A stretch of DNA of 64,000 bases from the NCBI GenBank assembly GCA_021783725.1, contig JAJXTN010000005.1, positions 1 to 64,000 of the forward strand. The letters run 5' to 3'. Below are positions 7,519 to 16,091 of the stretch, piece after piece. The stretch's first letter is position 1. Every line of letters starts with the position of its first letter. The position numbers were made by a program, and so were the translations under genes. The DNA is from a bacterium (lineage in GTDB: Bacteria > Patescibacteriota > Saccharimonadia > Saccharimonadales > UBA4665). The notes beneath the pieces were generated by a model. It was not told where the DNA came from. It did no database searches and was given only the letters and a program-made list of their open reading frames with translations.

Positions 7519-7753
7519 GTCTGGAAGTTTTAATAAATTAAATAGCCGGTCTTACGACCGGCTATTTAATTTGGGACGAACGATGGGGATTGCCTTAGTC
7601 CCTCAAAACAAAATTAGTTTTGTTAGAACTAACCCAAAAACTACTGTAGCAATTTTTGGGCAAGGGTGCCGGGGTTTGCCACTGGCAAACCCGTTCAATC
7701 CCCTCGGCGCTATCCCAATATAAAAAGGCTAGCTTTCGCTAACCTTTTTATAT
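7519..7753 (-). repeat. tRNA-His 3'-half palindromic array
   Basis: Read on the minus strand from the tRNA-His end: a large terminator hairpin, an antisense copy of the tRNA 3' half (about 7690-7713), a hairpin with core TTGCCAGTGGCAA (7675-7693), two further AT-rich hairpins, a sense copy of the tRNA 3' end (about 7573-7593), and a second terminator with a perfect 17-bp stem (7535-7572). The hairpin core TTGCCAGTGGCAA recurs in the tRNA-Lys array with different flanking pairs. The array converges with the tRNA-Arg array near 7518. Confidence 0.82.
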
Positions 7754-7757
7754 TGGG
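7714..7757 (-). terminator. tRNA-His terminator overlapping CCA
   Basis: CCCAATATAAAAAGG (7714-7728) and CCTTTTTATATTGGG (7743-7757) form a perfect 15-bp stem over an inner CTAGC/GCTAA helix. The stem reaches into the encoded CCA and discriminator of tRNA-His. Confidence 0.85.
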
Positions 7758-7830
7758 GCGAACGATGGGGATTGAACCCACGACATTCGGGACCACAACC
7801 CGACGCTCTACCAACTGAGCTACGTCCGCC
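7754..7830 (-). tRNA. tRNA-His (anticodon GTG)
   Basis: Anticodon loop TTGTGGT. The extra 5' G (G-1, position 7830) is encoded and pairs with C73, the histidyl-tRNA synthetase identity element. Acceptor GCGGACG/CGTTCGC, T-arm GTGGG-TTCAATC, encoded CCA at 7754-7756. Confidence 0.95.
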
Positions 7831-8047
7831 TCGTCGTCGGAATTGTAATTCACAACAGGGGTGATTATAACTTATTCGGCCGTTATATACAAACAAGAAA
7901 ACTAGATGTGACCCGTCACATTGACCATGTGTCATAGACTTACTCATTTTGTATGTATCAGATAAGCCCAAACACTCGGCAGCATTGGAACATGGCACAT
8001 GTCACATCTATGCCAAATGCCCCATGCTACATGTACACTTAGTCCTT

Positions 8048-8986
8048 TCAATCGGCGATATGTATGACGACTTTTCCGCGCGGATGACTCTGTTCGAGAT
8101 AAGCCAAGGCATCGGCTGCCTGGTCAAAGTTAAACACCCTATCAATATTAGGTTTTAAAACGTCGCTATCGACTAGACCAGCCAACTTAGTCAAACGATC
8201 AGTTGTAACTTGTGTGAACTGATGAATGTAATGAATATTATACTGGGCGAGTAATTCTTCATTCGGCTGTTCGACCATCGAAACCAAGATGCCACCGGTT
8301 CTCAGTACGGCATATGACTTGACGTTGGTCTCACCACCGATCATGTCAAAAACCGCATCATAATCTTTGATCAGTGTTGAAAAATCTTGGTTATGATAGT
8401 CTATGCACTCGTCAGCCCCCAAACTTGTTACGAACTCGCGACTTTTCTCAGACGCCGTAGTCGCCACATAGGCACCTAAATGTTTGGCCAACTGGATTGC
8501 TATCGAACCGATGCCTCCAGCACCACCATGTATTAGTATTTTTTGAGTTGGTTGAACATCAATATGATCGACCATCGCCTGATAAGCGCTAACGCTTACT
8601 AGAGGCAATCCAGCCGCTTCTTCAAAACTGACATTGTTTGGTTTCAAAGCAATCGAATCACTACTAACTGGCGCGAATTCAGCAAACGACCCATTACCAC
8701 TAAAAGCGTTGGCTTGACCGTACACATGATCACCAATGCTCACACCACTAACATCTTCACCTACGCTTACGACTTTGCCAGCCAAATCACCGCCCAGTGT
8801 GGCCGGAAATTTCAGCTCCGCCATTTGACGCGCGCGACCTTCACGAACCGTAACGTCAAACGGATTAACTCCAGCCGCCATGACGGCGACTAATACTTGG
8901 CCACTATTTGGGACTGGCTGAACAGCATCGTCAACTACTTTTACGACATTTTGGTCACCATACGAGTTGATTTGCGCAGCTTTCAT
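8048..8986 (-). CDS. NADP-dependent medium-chain oxidoreductase (quinone oxidoreductase-like)
   Basis: 312-residue member of the zinc-independent branch of the medium-chain dehydrogenase/reductase family. A GroES-like domain occupies about residues 1-120 and a Rossmann fold about 120-260, with the nucleotide motif HGGAGGIGS (153-161). The catalytic zinc cysteines of alcohol dehydrogenases are absent, as in NADPH:quinone reductases. The substrate cannot be deduced. A TATAAT box and an AAGGAG Shine-Dalgarno precede the ATG. It stands alone between the tRNA-His array and the divergent P-type ATPase. Confidence 0.87.
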   Translation of the reverse strand: MKAAQINSYGDQNVVKVVDDAVQPVPNSGQVLVAVMAAGVNPFDVTVREGRARQMAELKFPATLGGDLAGKVVSVGEDVSGVSIGDHVYGQANAFSGNGSFAEFAPVSSDSIALKPNNVSFEEAAGLPLVSVSAYQAMVDHIDVQPTQKILIHGGAGGIGSIAIQLAKHLGAYVATTASEKSREFVTSLGADECIDYHNQDFSTLIKDYDAVFDMIGGETNVKSYAVLRTGGILVSMVEQPNEELLAQYNIHYIHQFTQVTTDRLTKLAGLVDSDVLKPNIDRVFNFDQAADALAYLEQSHPRGKVVIHIAD

Positions 8987-9089
8987 ATTGCTCCTTAATA
9001 TTGATTGACTTAATTATAGCTAATTGTGACTAGCAACAGGTAATTACCGGTATAAATTGTTATACTAGTATTAAATAATTGGAGATTTC

Positions 9090-10934
9090 ATGAAGCGACT
9101 GATTAAGTTTGTGCTTGATTACAAATTGTTTAGCATTGCCCTGGCTACGGTAATTATAGGCTTGGTCCTGCAATTGACTGGCCAACAAACAGCCGCCAAA
9201 TGGCTTCTCAGCATTGTGGCTTTAGCCGAGGCCGGTCCTTTAATGTGGTCAATGTGGCGAGATTTTCGTGACGGTAGCTACGGTTTAGATATACTGGCGG
9301 CCACGGCGATAATTGCATCGGTTGTCCTAGGACAATATTGGGCAGCCATTGTGGTGGTCTTAATGTTAACTGGTGGTGAATCGCTAGAGGATTACGCCGA
9401 ACGACGCGCTCTAAGCGAATTAGACTCTTTGTTGAAGCACGCCCCTAGTAAAGCTCACGTCCTGCGCAAAGGTAAAACTTTGGATGTAAAAGTTGAGGAA
9501 TTGCACATCGGCGATAAGATTATCATCAAACCGGGTGAAGTTGTGCCGGTAGACGCCATTGTCTATGAAGGTACTGCTAGCTTTGATGAAGCCAGCCTGA
9601 CAGGTGAAAGCGTGCCTCAAGTCCGACAATCAGGCGACCAGCTACTTAGTGGCTCGGTCAACCTGGACGGCGCGGTCCACGCCAAAGTTATAGCTAGTGC
9701 CGAGGATAGCCAATACCAACAAATCATTAAATTAGTTAAAAGTGCTTCGGCTAGCCAAGCACCATTCGTGCGTTTGGCCGACCGCTATAGCCTACCGTTC
9801 ACGTTTGCCGCCTACGCTATCGCTATTACAGTTTGGGTAATGACCGGTGATCCGATGCGCTTTCTGCAAGTCATAGTTGTAGCTACCCCTTGCCCGTTAT
9901 TATTAGCCGCGCCGATTGCCTTAATCAGTGGCATGAGTCGGGCGAGCAAATATGGCATAATTGTCAAAACTGGCTCGGCTTTAGAGAAGTTGTCTGAAGC
10001 TAAAAGTATTGCATTCGACAAAACCGGTACTTTAACTCGCGGTGAACTAAAAATTGACGAGGTGGTGAGTTTCGATGATTTTAGCAACGACTCAGTCTTA
10101 AGCTTAGCCGCCAGCCTGGAGCAAAGCTCCAACCACATTATGGCCCACGCCATCGTTAATCACGCCAAGTCTCAATCTATCAAACTAGCCAAAGCCAAAC
10201 ACGTCAAAGAGATTTCTGGTCGGGGTGTAATCGCCAGTCTCAAGAATCAGCAAATTCTAGTTGGTCGACTGTCATTACTAGAGGAGTATAAGATTAAGTT
10301 TCCCCCGTCATTTAAGCCAGCCAGTGTTGCGCAGACAGCCGTATACGTAGCGGTTGATGGTCAATTAGCCGGGGTTATCAAACTTAGTGACGAGATTCGG
10401 TCGGAAAGTAAAGCTACCTTAGCCAGATTGCATAAGCTTGGACTAAAAGATTCAATAATGATAACCGGCGACAATACCGTAACGGCCAATAAAATCGCCA
10501 AACAATTAGGCATTGATCACGTTCATGCCGAAACGTTACCAGCCGACAAATTACACCTACTGGAATCAGTCAAAGACAGACCACTGATATTCGTCGGTGA
10601 TGGGGTCAACGACGCTCCGGCTTTAACAGCCGCTGACATTGGTATCGCTCTCGGAGCCAGAGGGAATACGGCGGCCAGTGAATCGGCCGATATGGTCATT
10701 ATGCTAGATGATTTAGGCAGAGTCGCGACAGCTATAACCATCGCTAAAAGGACCTTCTTTATCGCTAAGCAAAGTATCTTGATCGGTATTGGTATCAGTC
10801 TGGCTCTGATGTTAATCTTTGCTACCGGCAAGTTTTCACCGCTTATGGGAGCGATTATTCAAGAAGTTGTCGATGTGGTGGTTATTTTCAATGCCCTGCG
10901 GGCCCATTACGGAAAAATTGATATCATCACCTAA
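9090..10934 (+). CDS. Heavy-metal P1B-type ATPase, TPC class
   Basis: 614-residue membrane pump coupling ATP hydrolysis to metal export. It lacks an N-terminal heavy-metal-binding domain. Visible are the actuator TGES loop (about 170), the metal-site TPCP in the membrane (about 265-268) in place of the common CPC, the phosphorylation site DKTGT (Asp310) and the hinge GDGVNDAP (about 502-509). The HP dipeptide usual in the nucleotide-binding domain is replaced in SSNHIMAHAI. The TPC variant and lost HP make the metal uncertain; TPC-type pumps have been linked to nickel or cobalt. Conventional GGAG ribosome site. Its stop abuts that of the convergent next gene. Confidence 0.9.
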   Translation: MKRLIKFVLDYKLFSIALATVIIGLVLQLTGQQTAAKWLLSIVALAEAGPLMWSMWRDFRDGSYGLDILAATAIIASVVLGQYWAAIVVVLMLTGGESLEDYAERRALSELDSLLKHAPSKAHVLRKGKTLDVKVEELHIGDKIIIKPGEVVPVDAIVYEGTASFDEASLTGESVPQVRQSGDQLLSGSVNLDGAVHAKVIASAEDSQYQQIIKLVKSASASQAPFVRLADRYSLPFTFAAYAIAITVWVMTGDPMRFLQVIVVATPCPLLLAAPIALISGMSRASKYGIIVKTGSALEKLSEAKSIAFDKTGTLTRGELKIDEVVSFDDFSNDSVLSLAASLEQSSNHIMAHAIVNHAKSQSIKLAKAKHVKEISGRGVIASLKNQQILVGRLSLLEEYKIKFPPSFKPASVAQTAVYVAVDGQLAGVIKLSDEIRSESKATLARLHKLGLKDSIMITGDNTVTANKIAKQLGIDHVHAETLPADKLHLLESVKDRPLIFVGDGVNDAPALTAADIGIALGARGNTAASESADMVIMLDDLGRVATAITIAKRTFFIAKQSILIGIGISLALMLIFATGKFSPLMGAIIQEVVDVVVIFNALRAHYGKIDIIT

Positions 10935-11564
10935 CTAAGCAATAATCCCAAGTAGAGTAGCTATAAAAATAGGTACCAATAGGTTATCAAGACCAAAGAC
11001 GCCTAGATTTTCCAGCACACCGGCCAGTGTCGCTAATCCGAATATAGCCATCCCAGTAATTGCATAGATATTGTTGTGACTAAATACTGCTAGAATCACC
11101 ATGGATACGATTATAAAAGTCAGTGTGCCGACAACGCTCTTGGCCTGGCCGAGCACATGATAGCGATTCGTAGGACCGTATCTAACTCCAATAATCGCTG
11201 CCAAGCCGTCAGCTAAGCTCATCTGTAGTAAAGCCGCAACATAGACCCATTTATTGTTGGTAATAAAAGTTACCGCACCAACCGCCACAGCAAAGTAGAC
11301 TTCACCCCAGGTTGGTCGAGTGACGCTATGTATAGCTCTAAATATTTGAAAATATCGCGATATGGCGACAACTATCAAAAAAGCTAGGCTCAACCACCGA
11401 ATTTGATTCCAACTCAAAAAGAATGGCCAAAATGCTACAAAACTACCAACGGTTATATGAATGAATTTACGACTAAGTTCAGAATGCGAGTTGTGATGAC
11501 GCCACCACAACTCGTTACACACCAGCAACAAGAAAACGGCGATAACAACTGTGATGATAACCAT
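10935..11564 (-). CDS. SEC59/DGK1/VTE5-like polyprenol or diacylglycerol kinase
   Basis: 209-residue integral membrane protein with about six or seven helices. The family signature is visible: RKFIHITVG (32-40), a polar stretch ADGLAAIIG with a GPTNR loop (about 118-133), a conserved lysine, and GLDNLLVP near the end. Eukaryotic relatives phosphorylate dolichol, phytol or diacylglycerol using CTP; the bacterial substrate is unknown. In a CPR cell a role in salvaging or recycling lipid carriers is plausible (inference). TACAAT lies 8 nt before the ATG, so the transcript is predicted leaderless. Confidence 0.8.
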   Translation of the reverse strand: MVIITVVIAVFLLLVCNELWWRHHNSHSELSRKFIHITVGSFVAFWPFFLSWNQIRWLSLAFLIVVAISRYFQIFRAIHSVTRPTWGEVYFAVAVGAVTFITNNKWVYVAALLQMSLADGLAAIIGVRYGPTNRYHVLGQAKSVVGTLTFIIVSMVILAVFSHNNIYAITGMAIFGLATLAGVLENLGVFGLDNLLVPIFIATLLGIIA

Positions 11565-11723
11565 TGGCTATTATTGTACGCTAATCTTCAGCCGAACAAA
11601 GCTGACCAAACACACCTAACAAAAACATCGACAATAATAGACGTAAAGATTTAAACATTAGAATGGATAATTTCGTGTTTAATGTAAGCCAATTTTTGCT
11701 ATGATAAGCACAAGGAGTATAAA

Positions 11724-12455
11724 ATGAAACATAACGAAAAAGGTTTTAGCGCAGTTGAAGGACTAATGATAGTGCTTATCGTTGGCATGATTAGTGCGGT
11801 CGGATGGTACATCTGGCAAGCTAAGCAAAGCACTGACAAAAATCTAGCGGTAGCCCCGACTTCAGCCAGCAAGTCAACCTTAACTAAAAAGACCCCGTCC
11901 ATAACACCGCCCAAAGCGTCGACCACCACGCCCGTCGCCCAGACTAACGCTTGTCAGGTTGTCGCCACCCAAGCAGCCTCCGATTGGAAAACATTCACCG
12001 ACAATAACTACAAGTTCAGCATCTCCTACCCCGCCACTTGGAGTGTTAACACTAGTGGCGGAACCGAGAATAGCAATAGCCACACACCGATACTTAACGA
12101 ACTGCTATTTACGCTTCCTGGCCACCAAGGGCCCCAATACAACTTAGAAGTAACTAGTCAAAGTCTAACTGATGCAACGTCCGACTGGGAAAATAGCGTC
12201 AAGCAAGCTCAGTCGAACAGTTCAGGCACTACATACACTATTTTAAATAAAGACAGCTGTTCTTTTAGTGGCCATGACGCCATCAGGATTAACACCAAGC
12301 AGTCCTATGGCACAACCACTGTATATGACAGCGAATTCTATGTGGCTGCCAACGGATACGCTTATAAATTCTCGACAGCCTATCTTAATGACAGCGACCC
12401 CTTCAAAAGTAACAACTCCTTGCTGGCAGTAGTTGAATCGCTAAGCATAAATTAA
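11724..12455 (+). CDS. Pilin-like exported protein
   Basis: 243 residues. The N-terminus MKHNEKGFSAVEG followed by a hydrophobic helix (about 14-32) has the layout of a type IV prepilin: Gly before Phe for PilD cleavage and Glu at +5. The mature part is Ser/Thr-rich to about residue 85, then a globular domain with three cysteines. It could be a minor pilin or a pilin-anchored surface protein. No pilus assembly genes adjoin it; the main pilus cluster lies 10 kb away. AAGGAG Shine-Dalgarno and TATGAT box upstream. Confidence 0.75.
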   Translation: MKHNEKGFSAVEGLMIVLIVGMISAVGWYIWQAKQSTDKNLAVAPTSASKSTLTKKTPSITPPKASTTTPVAQTNACQVVATQAASDWKTFTDNNYKFSISYPATWSVNTSGGTENSNSHTPILNELLFTLPGHQGPQYNLEVTSQSLTDATSDWENSVKQAQSNSSGTTYTILNKDSCSFSGHDAIRINTKQSYGTTTVYDSEFYVAANGYAYKFSTAYLNDSDPFKSNNSLLAVVESLSIN

Positions 12456-12456
12456 A

Positions 12457-12539
12457 AAACTGTGGAGTTGCGGGATTTGAACCCAGAACTGCCCGGTGGG
12501 CAGTTACTATCGACACCTGCGAAGCGTCGCGCATTAAAA
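12457..12539 (-). repeat. tRNA-Pro(CGG) 3'-end repeat
   Basis: Downstream of tRNA-Pro(CGG) on the minus strand: a stretch containing the mini-hairpin GCGAAGC (12519-12525), a hairpin AACTGCCC/GGGCAGTT (about 12488-12506), and a copy of the tRNA T-arm with part of its 3' side (about 12464-12487), then a T-run acting as terminator. A shorter version of the arrays at the Arg, His, Pro(TGG) and Lys genes, without the 66-nt insert. Confidence 0.75.
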
Positions 12540-12616
12540 TGGTCGGGGTGGCGGGATTTGAACCCACGACCTCGGCGTCCCGAACGCCGCGCGCTACCAA
12601 GCTGCGCTACACCCCG
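12540..12616 (-). tRNA. tRNA-Pro (anticodon CGG)
   Basis: Acceptor CGGGGTG/CACCCCG, anticodon stem CGGCG/CGCCG around loop TTCGGGA, T-arm GTGGG-TTCAAAT-CCCGC, encoded CCA at 12540-12542. Confidence 0.95.
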
Positions 12617-12649
12617 TTATCCATGCCGATTATGCGCCATGCTACGCTG

Positions 12650-13117
12650 TTAAGCAATCTGTTTTTGGAGTTCTGACAAATCCGCCAAAACTTGTCTAGC
12701 ATGACCAAGTGGCGTAACTCGACCGTAGACTTTTCTAACTTGGCCGGCGGGATCAATGATGAATGTTTTGCGCAGTATACCCTCACGGCCATACATTTTC
12801 TTGCCCCATGCGCCGTAAGCTTCAATCACCTGACCAGTTTCATCACTTAATATTGGAAAAGTCAGACGATGATTTTGGGCAAACTTTTGATGGCTGGCGG
12901 TATCATCTTTGGAAATGCCAATTATTTCAGCTCCGGTTTTTTCAGCTATATCATCTCGGCCATCACGAAAGCTACAAGCTTCAATCGTACAACCTGGCGT
13001 ATCGTCCTTGGGATAGAAATACAGAACTAGCCATTGATTGCGATAATCGGCTAGTGAACGTTGTTCGCCTTGCTGATCATTCAGTTTAAAATCTGGTGCC
13101 GGATACGGTGTTTGCAT
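12650..13117 (-). CDS. bcp: Thioredoxin-dependent peroxiredoxin Bcp
   Basis: 155-residue AhpC/TSA-fold enzyme that reduces hydroperoxides in the cytoplasm, recycled by thioredoxin. The peroxidatic cysteine is in DDTPGCTIEACSFRD (Cys43), with a second cysteine five residues later that acts as resolving cysteine in atypical 2-Cys Bcp enzymes. Full length for the family. TATCAT lies 6 nt before the ATG, just beyond the last hairpin of the tRNA-Pro(TGG) array, so the promoter is embedded in the array's end and the mRNA is predicted leaderless. Confidence 0.93.
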   Translation of the reverse strand: MQTPYPAPDFKLNDQQGEQRSLADYRNQWLVLYFYPKDDTPGCTIEACSFRDGRDDIAEKTGAEIIGISKDDTASHQKFAQNHRLTFPILSDETGQVIEAYGAWGKKMYGREGILRKTFIIDPAGQVRKVYGRVTPLGHARQVLADLSELQKQIA

Positions 13118-13130
13118 GGGTCTATGATAT

Positions 13131-13313
13131 CAAAAATCCTGCGTAGCTCGGCATAATGCTGGGCGACGGAGGATAGTCGGGGGAGACAGGATAGCGGACT
13201 ACGTCCTTCTCCGGATAAGTTTTCTCTGAATACATTCCTGCGATAGCTTATCCTACGACGAACCTGCGACTATTGTCAGCTTCGCTGCCAAGTCGCAGAA
13301 CCGGATCCTGCTT
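13131..13313 (-). repeat. tRNA-Pro(TGG) 3'-half palindromic array with 66-nt T-loop insert
   Basis: Read on the minus strand: antisense copy of the tRNA T-arm (13291-13311); loop with GCGAAGC (13279-13285); sense T-arm copy ending TTCG (13259-13271); the 66-nt insert (13193-13258); the tRNA 3' end (13176-13192, with one extra C relative to the tRNA); then a terminal hairpin ending in a T-run before bcp. The array is colinear with the one after tRNA-Arg, although the two lie 5.7 kb apart on opposite strands. The insert differs in stem bases but preserves pairing. Confidence 0.9.
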
Positions 13314-13431
<118 letters not shown>

Positions 13432-13537
13432 GAAACTTCCGAGTAGATATAACTATCACTGCAACAGAGGTGATTATACCCAATATAGTCACTAATTACC
13501 ATAGCTATGGCATGAAAATAAACTTAATTTATAAATT

Positions 13538-14332
13538 CTATTGAATTATTCGAATTTGTTCGATAGAGTTCGCCAATCCCTGATCGTTGGAATCAACTAA
13601 AACGGCATTAAATTGTCTCGGACCGTTAGTCTCAAGAATATTGCGAGTTTTAGCATCGTCACGCCAACGCGGAATAATACTGCTATAGGCTACGCCTAAT
13701 GAAGAGTCCAAAATTCCGCACATACCAACATCGGTAATATGAGCCGTGCCGGCCGGCAGAACCCGAGCATCAGCTGTTGGCACATGCCAGTGATCGCCAA
13801 CCACTAGCGTCACTCGACCGTCTAAATAATTACCGATCACTACTTTCTCGCTGCTATAATCACCATGGAAATTTACGACCGTCGCATTACGTGGTTTATG
13901 TTTGTTAATTTCTAGAATTGAATCGATACTTTTCAAAGGGTTGTTCAAATAATTGCTCGAATCTTTACCAACGATTTTACCTAGCAAACTAATAACTAAC
14001 GTTGTACCAGCTGAATTGGTTATATATTTGTAGCCAAGACCATTATGACTTTGCGGGAAATTAGCTGGCCGGATAATCGGCTCTTCGGAATCATCCATCA
14101 ATGGAAAAATTGACGGTATGTTCAAACTCCAGTTGCCACCAGTACAGAAGTCGACTCCAGCTTGCTGTAATCGACGGAAATCACTGGGTGATGTACCCCG
14201 TCCATCAGTCACATTCTCGGCTTGAGCAATTACTAGATCGACAGCTTTGGTTTGGCGTAGATTAGGAAGGATATTTTCTACAACCTGCAGGCCGACGTCG
14301 CCCATAACATCACCAATATAGAGTATTCTCAT
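13538..14332 (-). CDS. ymdB: YmdB-family metallophosphoesterase
   Basis: 264-residue phosphodiesterase of the YmdB family; the Bacillus enzyme hydrolyses 2',3'- and 3',5'-cyclic nucleotides. Metal ligands are visible in GDVMGDVG (7-14), AENVTDGRG (38-46), GGNWS and the later FHGDYSSEK and HVPTAD motifs. It lies directly downstream of rny, the same pairing seen in Bacillus, so a joint role in RNA decay signalling is likely. A TATACT box lies 6 nt before the ATG, giving it its own leaderless promoter. Confidence 0.92.
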   Translation of the reverse strand: MRILYIGDVMGDVGLQVVENILPNLRQTKAVDLVIAQAENVTDGRGTSPSDFRRLQQAGVDFCTGGNWSLNIPSIFPLMDDSEEPIIRPANFPQSHNGLGYKYITNSAGTTLVISLLGKIVGKDSSNYLNNPLKSIDSILEINKHKPRNATVVNFHGDYSSEKVVIGNYLDGRVTLVVGDHWHVPTADARVLPAGTAHITDVGMCGILDSSLGVAYSSIIPRWRDDAKTRNILETNGPRQFNAVLVDSNDQGLANSIEQIRIIQ

Positions 14333-14364
14333 AGCTTCAGTATAGAGGTTAGTCTGCTAATTAA

Positions 14365-15888
14365 CTACTTAGCGAATTCGATGGCTCGGGTTTCGCGGAT
14401 GACATTCACCTTGATGGTACCGGGGTATTGCATGGTTGATTCAATCTTGGTGGCAATGTCACGGGCGAGCTTGATAGCGCTCAAATCATCGATTGCTTGT
14501 GGCTTAACGAAAACTCGAACTTCACGGCCAGCACTTATGGCGTAAGATTTCTCGATACCATTAAAGCTATTAGCGACATTCTCGAGTTCGCGCATGCGCT
14601 CACCAAAATTCTCGGCCGATATATTACGAGCACCTGGTCGCGAGGCACTTATGGCATCACAAGTTCGAATAATCAAAGCTTCAACACTAGTAGCTTCGAC
14701 ATCATCGTGATGTTGTTCAGCAGCCAAGGCAACTTCTTCCGGTGCTCCATATTTGCGAAGCATCTCGCCTGATATGTGATGGTGCTTACCTTCCATTTTG
14801 TGAGTTAGCGCTTTGCCGAGATCATGAACTAGTGCCGCATACTTGGCCACTTTGATGTCAGCACCGAGCTCTTCAGCAATCATGCCGGCAATGTGTGCCA
14901 TTTCGGTACTGTGCTTAAGCACGTTTTGACCATAGCTAGTTCGGTATTTTAGCTCACCGAGTAATTGAAGAATTTCCTTAGGTATACCGATGATGCCGAC
15001 TTCTCGAGCGGCATCTTCACCAGCTTTGATGACGTCCCTCTCGACGTTCTTCTGGGCTTTTTCGACAACCTCTTCAATGCGACCAGGATGGATACGACCA
15101 TCTTTCATCAGCATCTCAAGTGTTTGACGGGCGACTTCACGGCGGACAGGATCAAAACTACTAAAGACGATATAGCCAGGAGTATCGTCAACCATAATAT
15201 CGACGCCGGTAGCCCGCTGAAGGGCTTGAATATTGCGGCCTTCTTTGCCGATGATTCGGCCTTTCATCTCTTCATCTTCTAACTTCATACTAGTAATCGT
15301 TCGCTCGGCCGTAACTTCACTGGCCATGCGTTCCATGGCGGTTGTAATGATTAGGGCAGCTTGTTCGTCGGCGTTCTCGCGAGCTTCGTTTTGACGCTTG
15401 TTAATCAAACCTATCATGTCTTGATTGATGTCGCGCTCAGTCATTTGCATCAATTTCGCAGCGGCGTCTTCTTTAGTCAGCTTAGCAATCTTCTCAAGTT
15501 TATCCTGTTGTTTGGACCGGATTTCACGAATTTCATTTTTAAGTTGTTCCAGCTCGTCTTCGTCTTTGCGTAATTTCTCGCTCCGCTTGTCGAGTTCGTC
15601 AATCTTCTTGTCCATCGATTCTTCACGCGTAATTAGTCGCTGTTCCAAATCTTTAAGTTCTTTGCGACGACTCTGTTCTTCTTTGCGACTTTCATCGATA
15701 GCTTTATTAGCATCTTCACGAGCTTGGTCGATCATTTTATCGGCCTCGCGCTTGGCTTTGGCTAACTCTTTTTGGACTTTATCCTCGGCGCTACCTTGAC
15801 GTTGTTTGGTGTACACTACACTGGCACCAAAACCAGCAAAAACTCCTACTATAGCCAGCAGTACTGTTAACATGTTTTTCCTTTCCAT
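14365..15888 (-). CDS. rny: Ribonuclease Y
   Basis: 507-residue membrane-tethered endoribonuclease that initiates mRNA decay. Order of parts: N-terminal transmembrane helix (about 5-25), a long charged coiled coil (about 30-165), a KH RNA-binding domain around GRIIGKEGRNIQALQ, and an HD phosphohydrolase domain with HIAGM and VHDLGKALTH. Length and order match the family. With ymdB it forms a two-gene block. The 200-bp region upstream (15889-16091) has no gene. Confidence 0.96.
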   Translation of the reverse strand: MERKNMLTVLLAIVGVFAGFGASVVYTKQRQGSAEDKVQKELAKAKREADKMIDQAREDANKAIDESRKEEQSRRKELKDLEQRLITREESMDKKIDELDKRSEKLRKDEDELEQLKNEIREIRSKQQDKLEKIAKLTKEDAAAKLMQMTERDINQDMIGLINKRQNEARENADEQAALIITTAMERMASEVTAERTITSMKLEDEEMKGRIIGKEGRNIQALQRATGVDIMVDDTPGYIVFSSFDPVRREVARQTLEMLMKDGRIHPGRIEEVVEKAQKNVERDVIKAGEDAAREVGIIGIPKEILQLLGELKYRTSYGQNVLKHSTEMAHIAGMIAEELGADIKVAKYAALVHDLGKALTHKMEGKHHHISGEMLRKYGAPEEVALAAEQHHDDVEATSVEALIIRTCDAISASRPGARNISAENFGERMRELENVANSFNGIEKSYAISAGREVRVFVKPQAIDDLSAIKLARDIATKIESTMQYPGTIKVNVIRETRAIEFAK

Positions 15889-16091
15889 CTGCAGATAGCA
15901 ACTATCTAGGCATTCGCTATCACTTCTCTAGCCCTAAGTTATCTATCTGAATATCGAATTAAATTTAGAAATATGGCAAATTTGGATTAATTTTCGTCTC
16001 TCGAACGTTACAATCCTACATATAAATATACGCTGTCGTGACTTAATCGGTCAATGTTTTCCGTTTTGGTCGACCACTCCGACCGACTAAT

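Noticed and set aside
7573-7593. Second tRNA-His gene
   Set aside because: Only the 3' acceptor and T-arm region is present; there is no anticodon arm.
7021-7830. CRISPR array at the tRNA-Arg repeats
   Set aside because: Units are only two in tandem, contain tRNA sequence, have no unique spacers of constant length and no cas genes are present anywhere in the window.
15425-15799. Long Ser-rich reading frame antisense to rny
   Set aside because: It mirrors the charged coiled-coil codons of RNase Y and has no independent start signal or homology.
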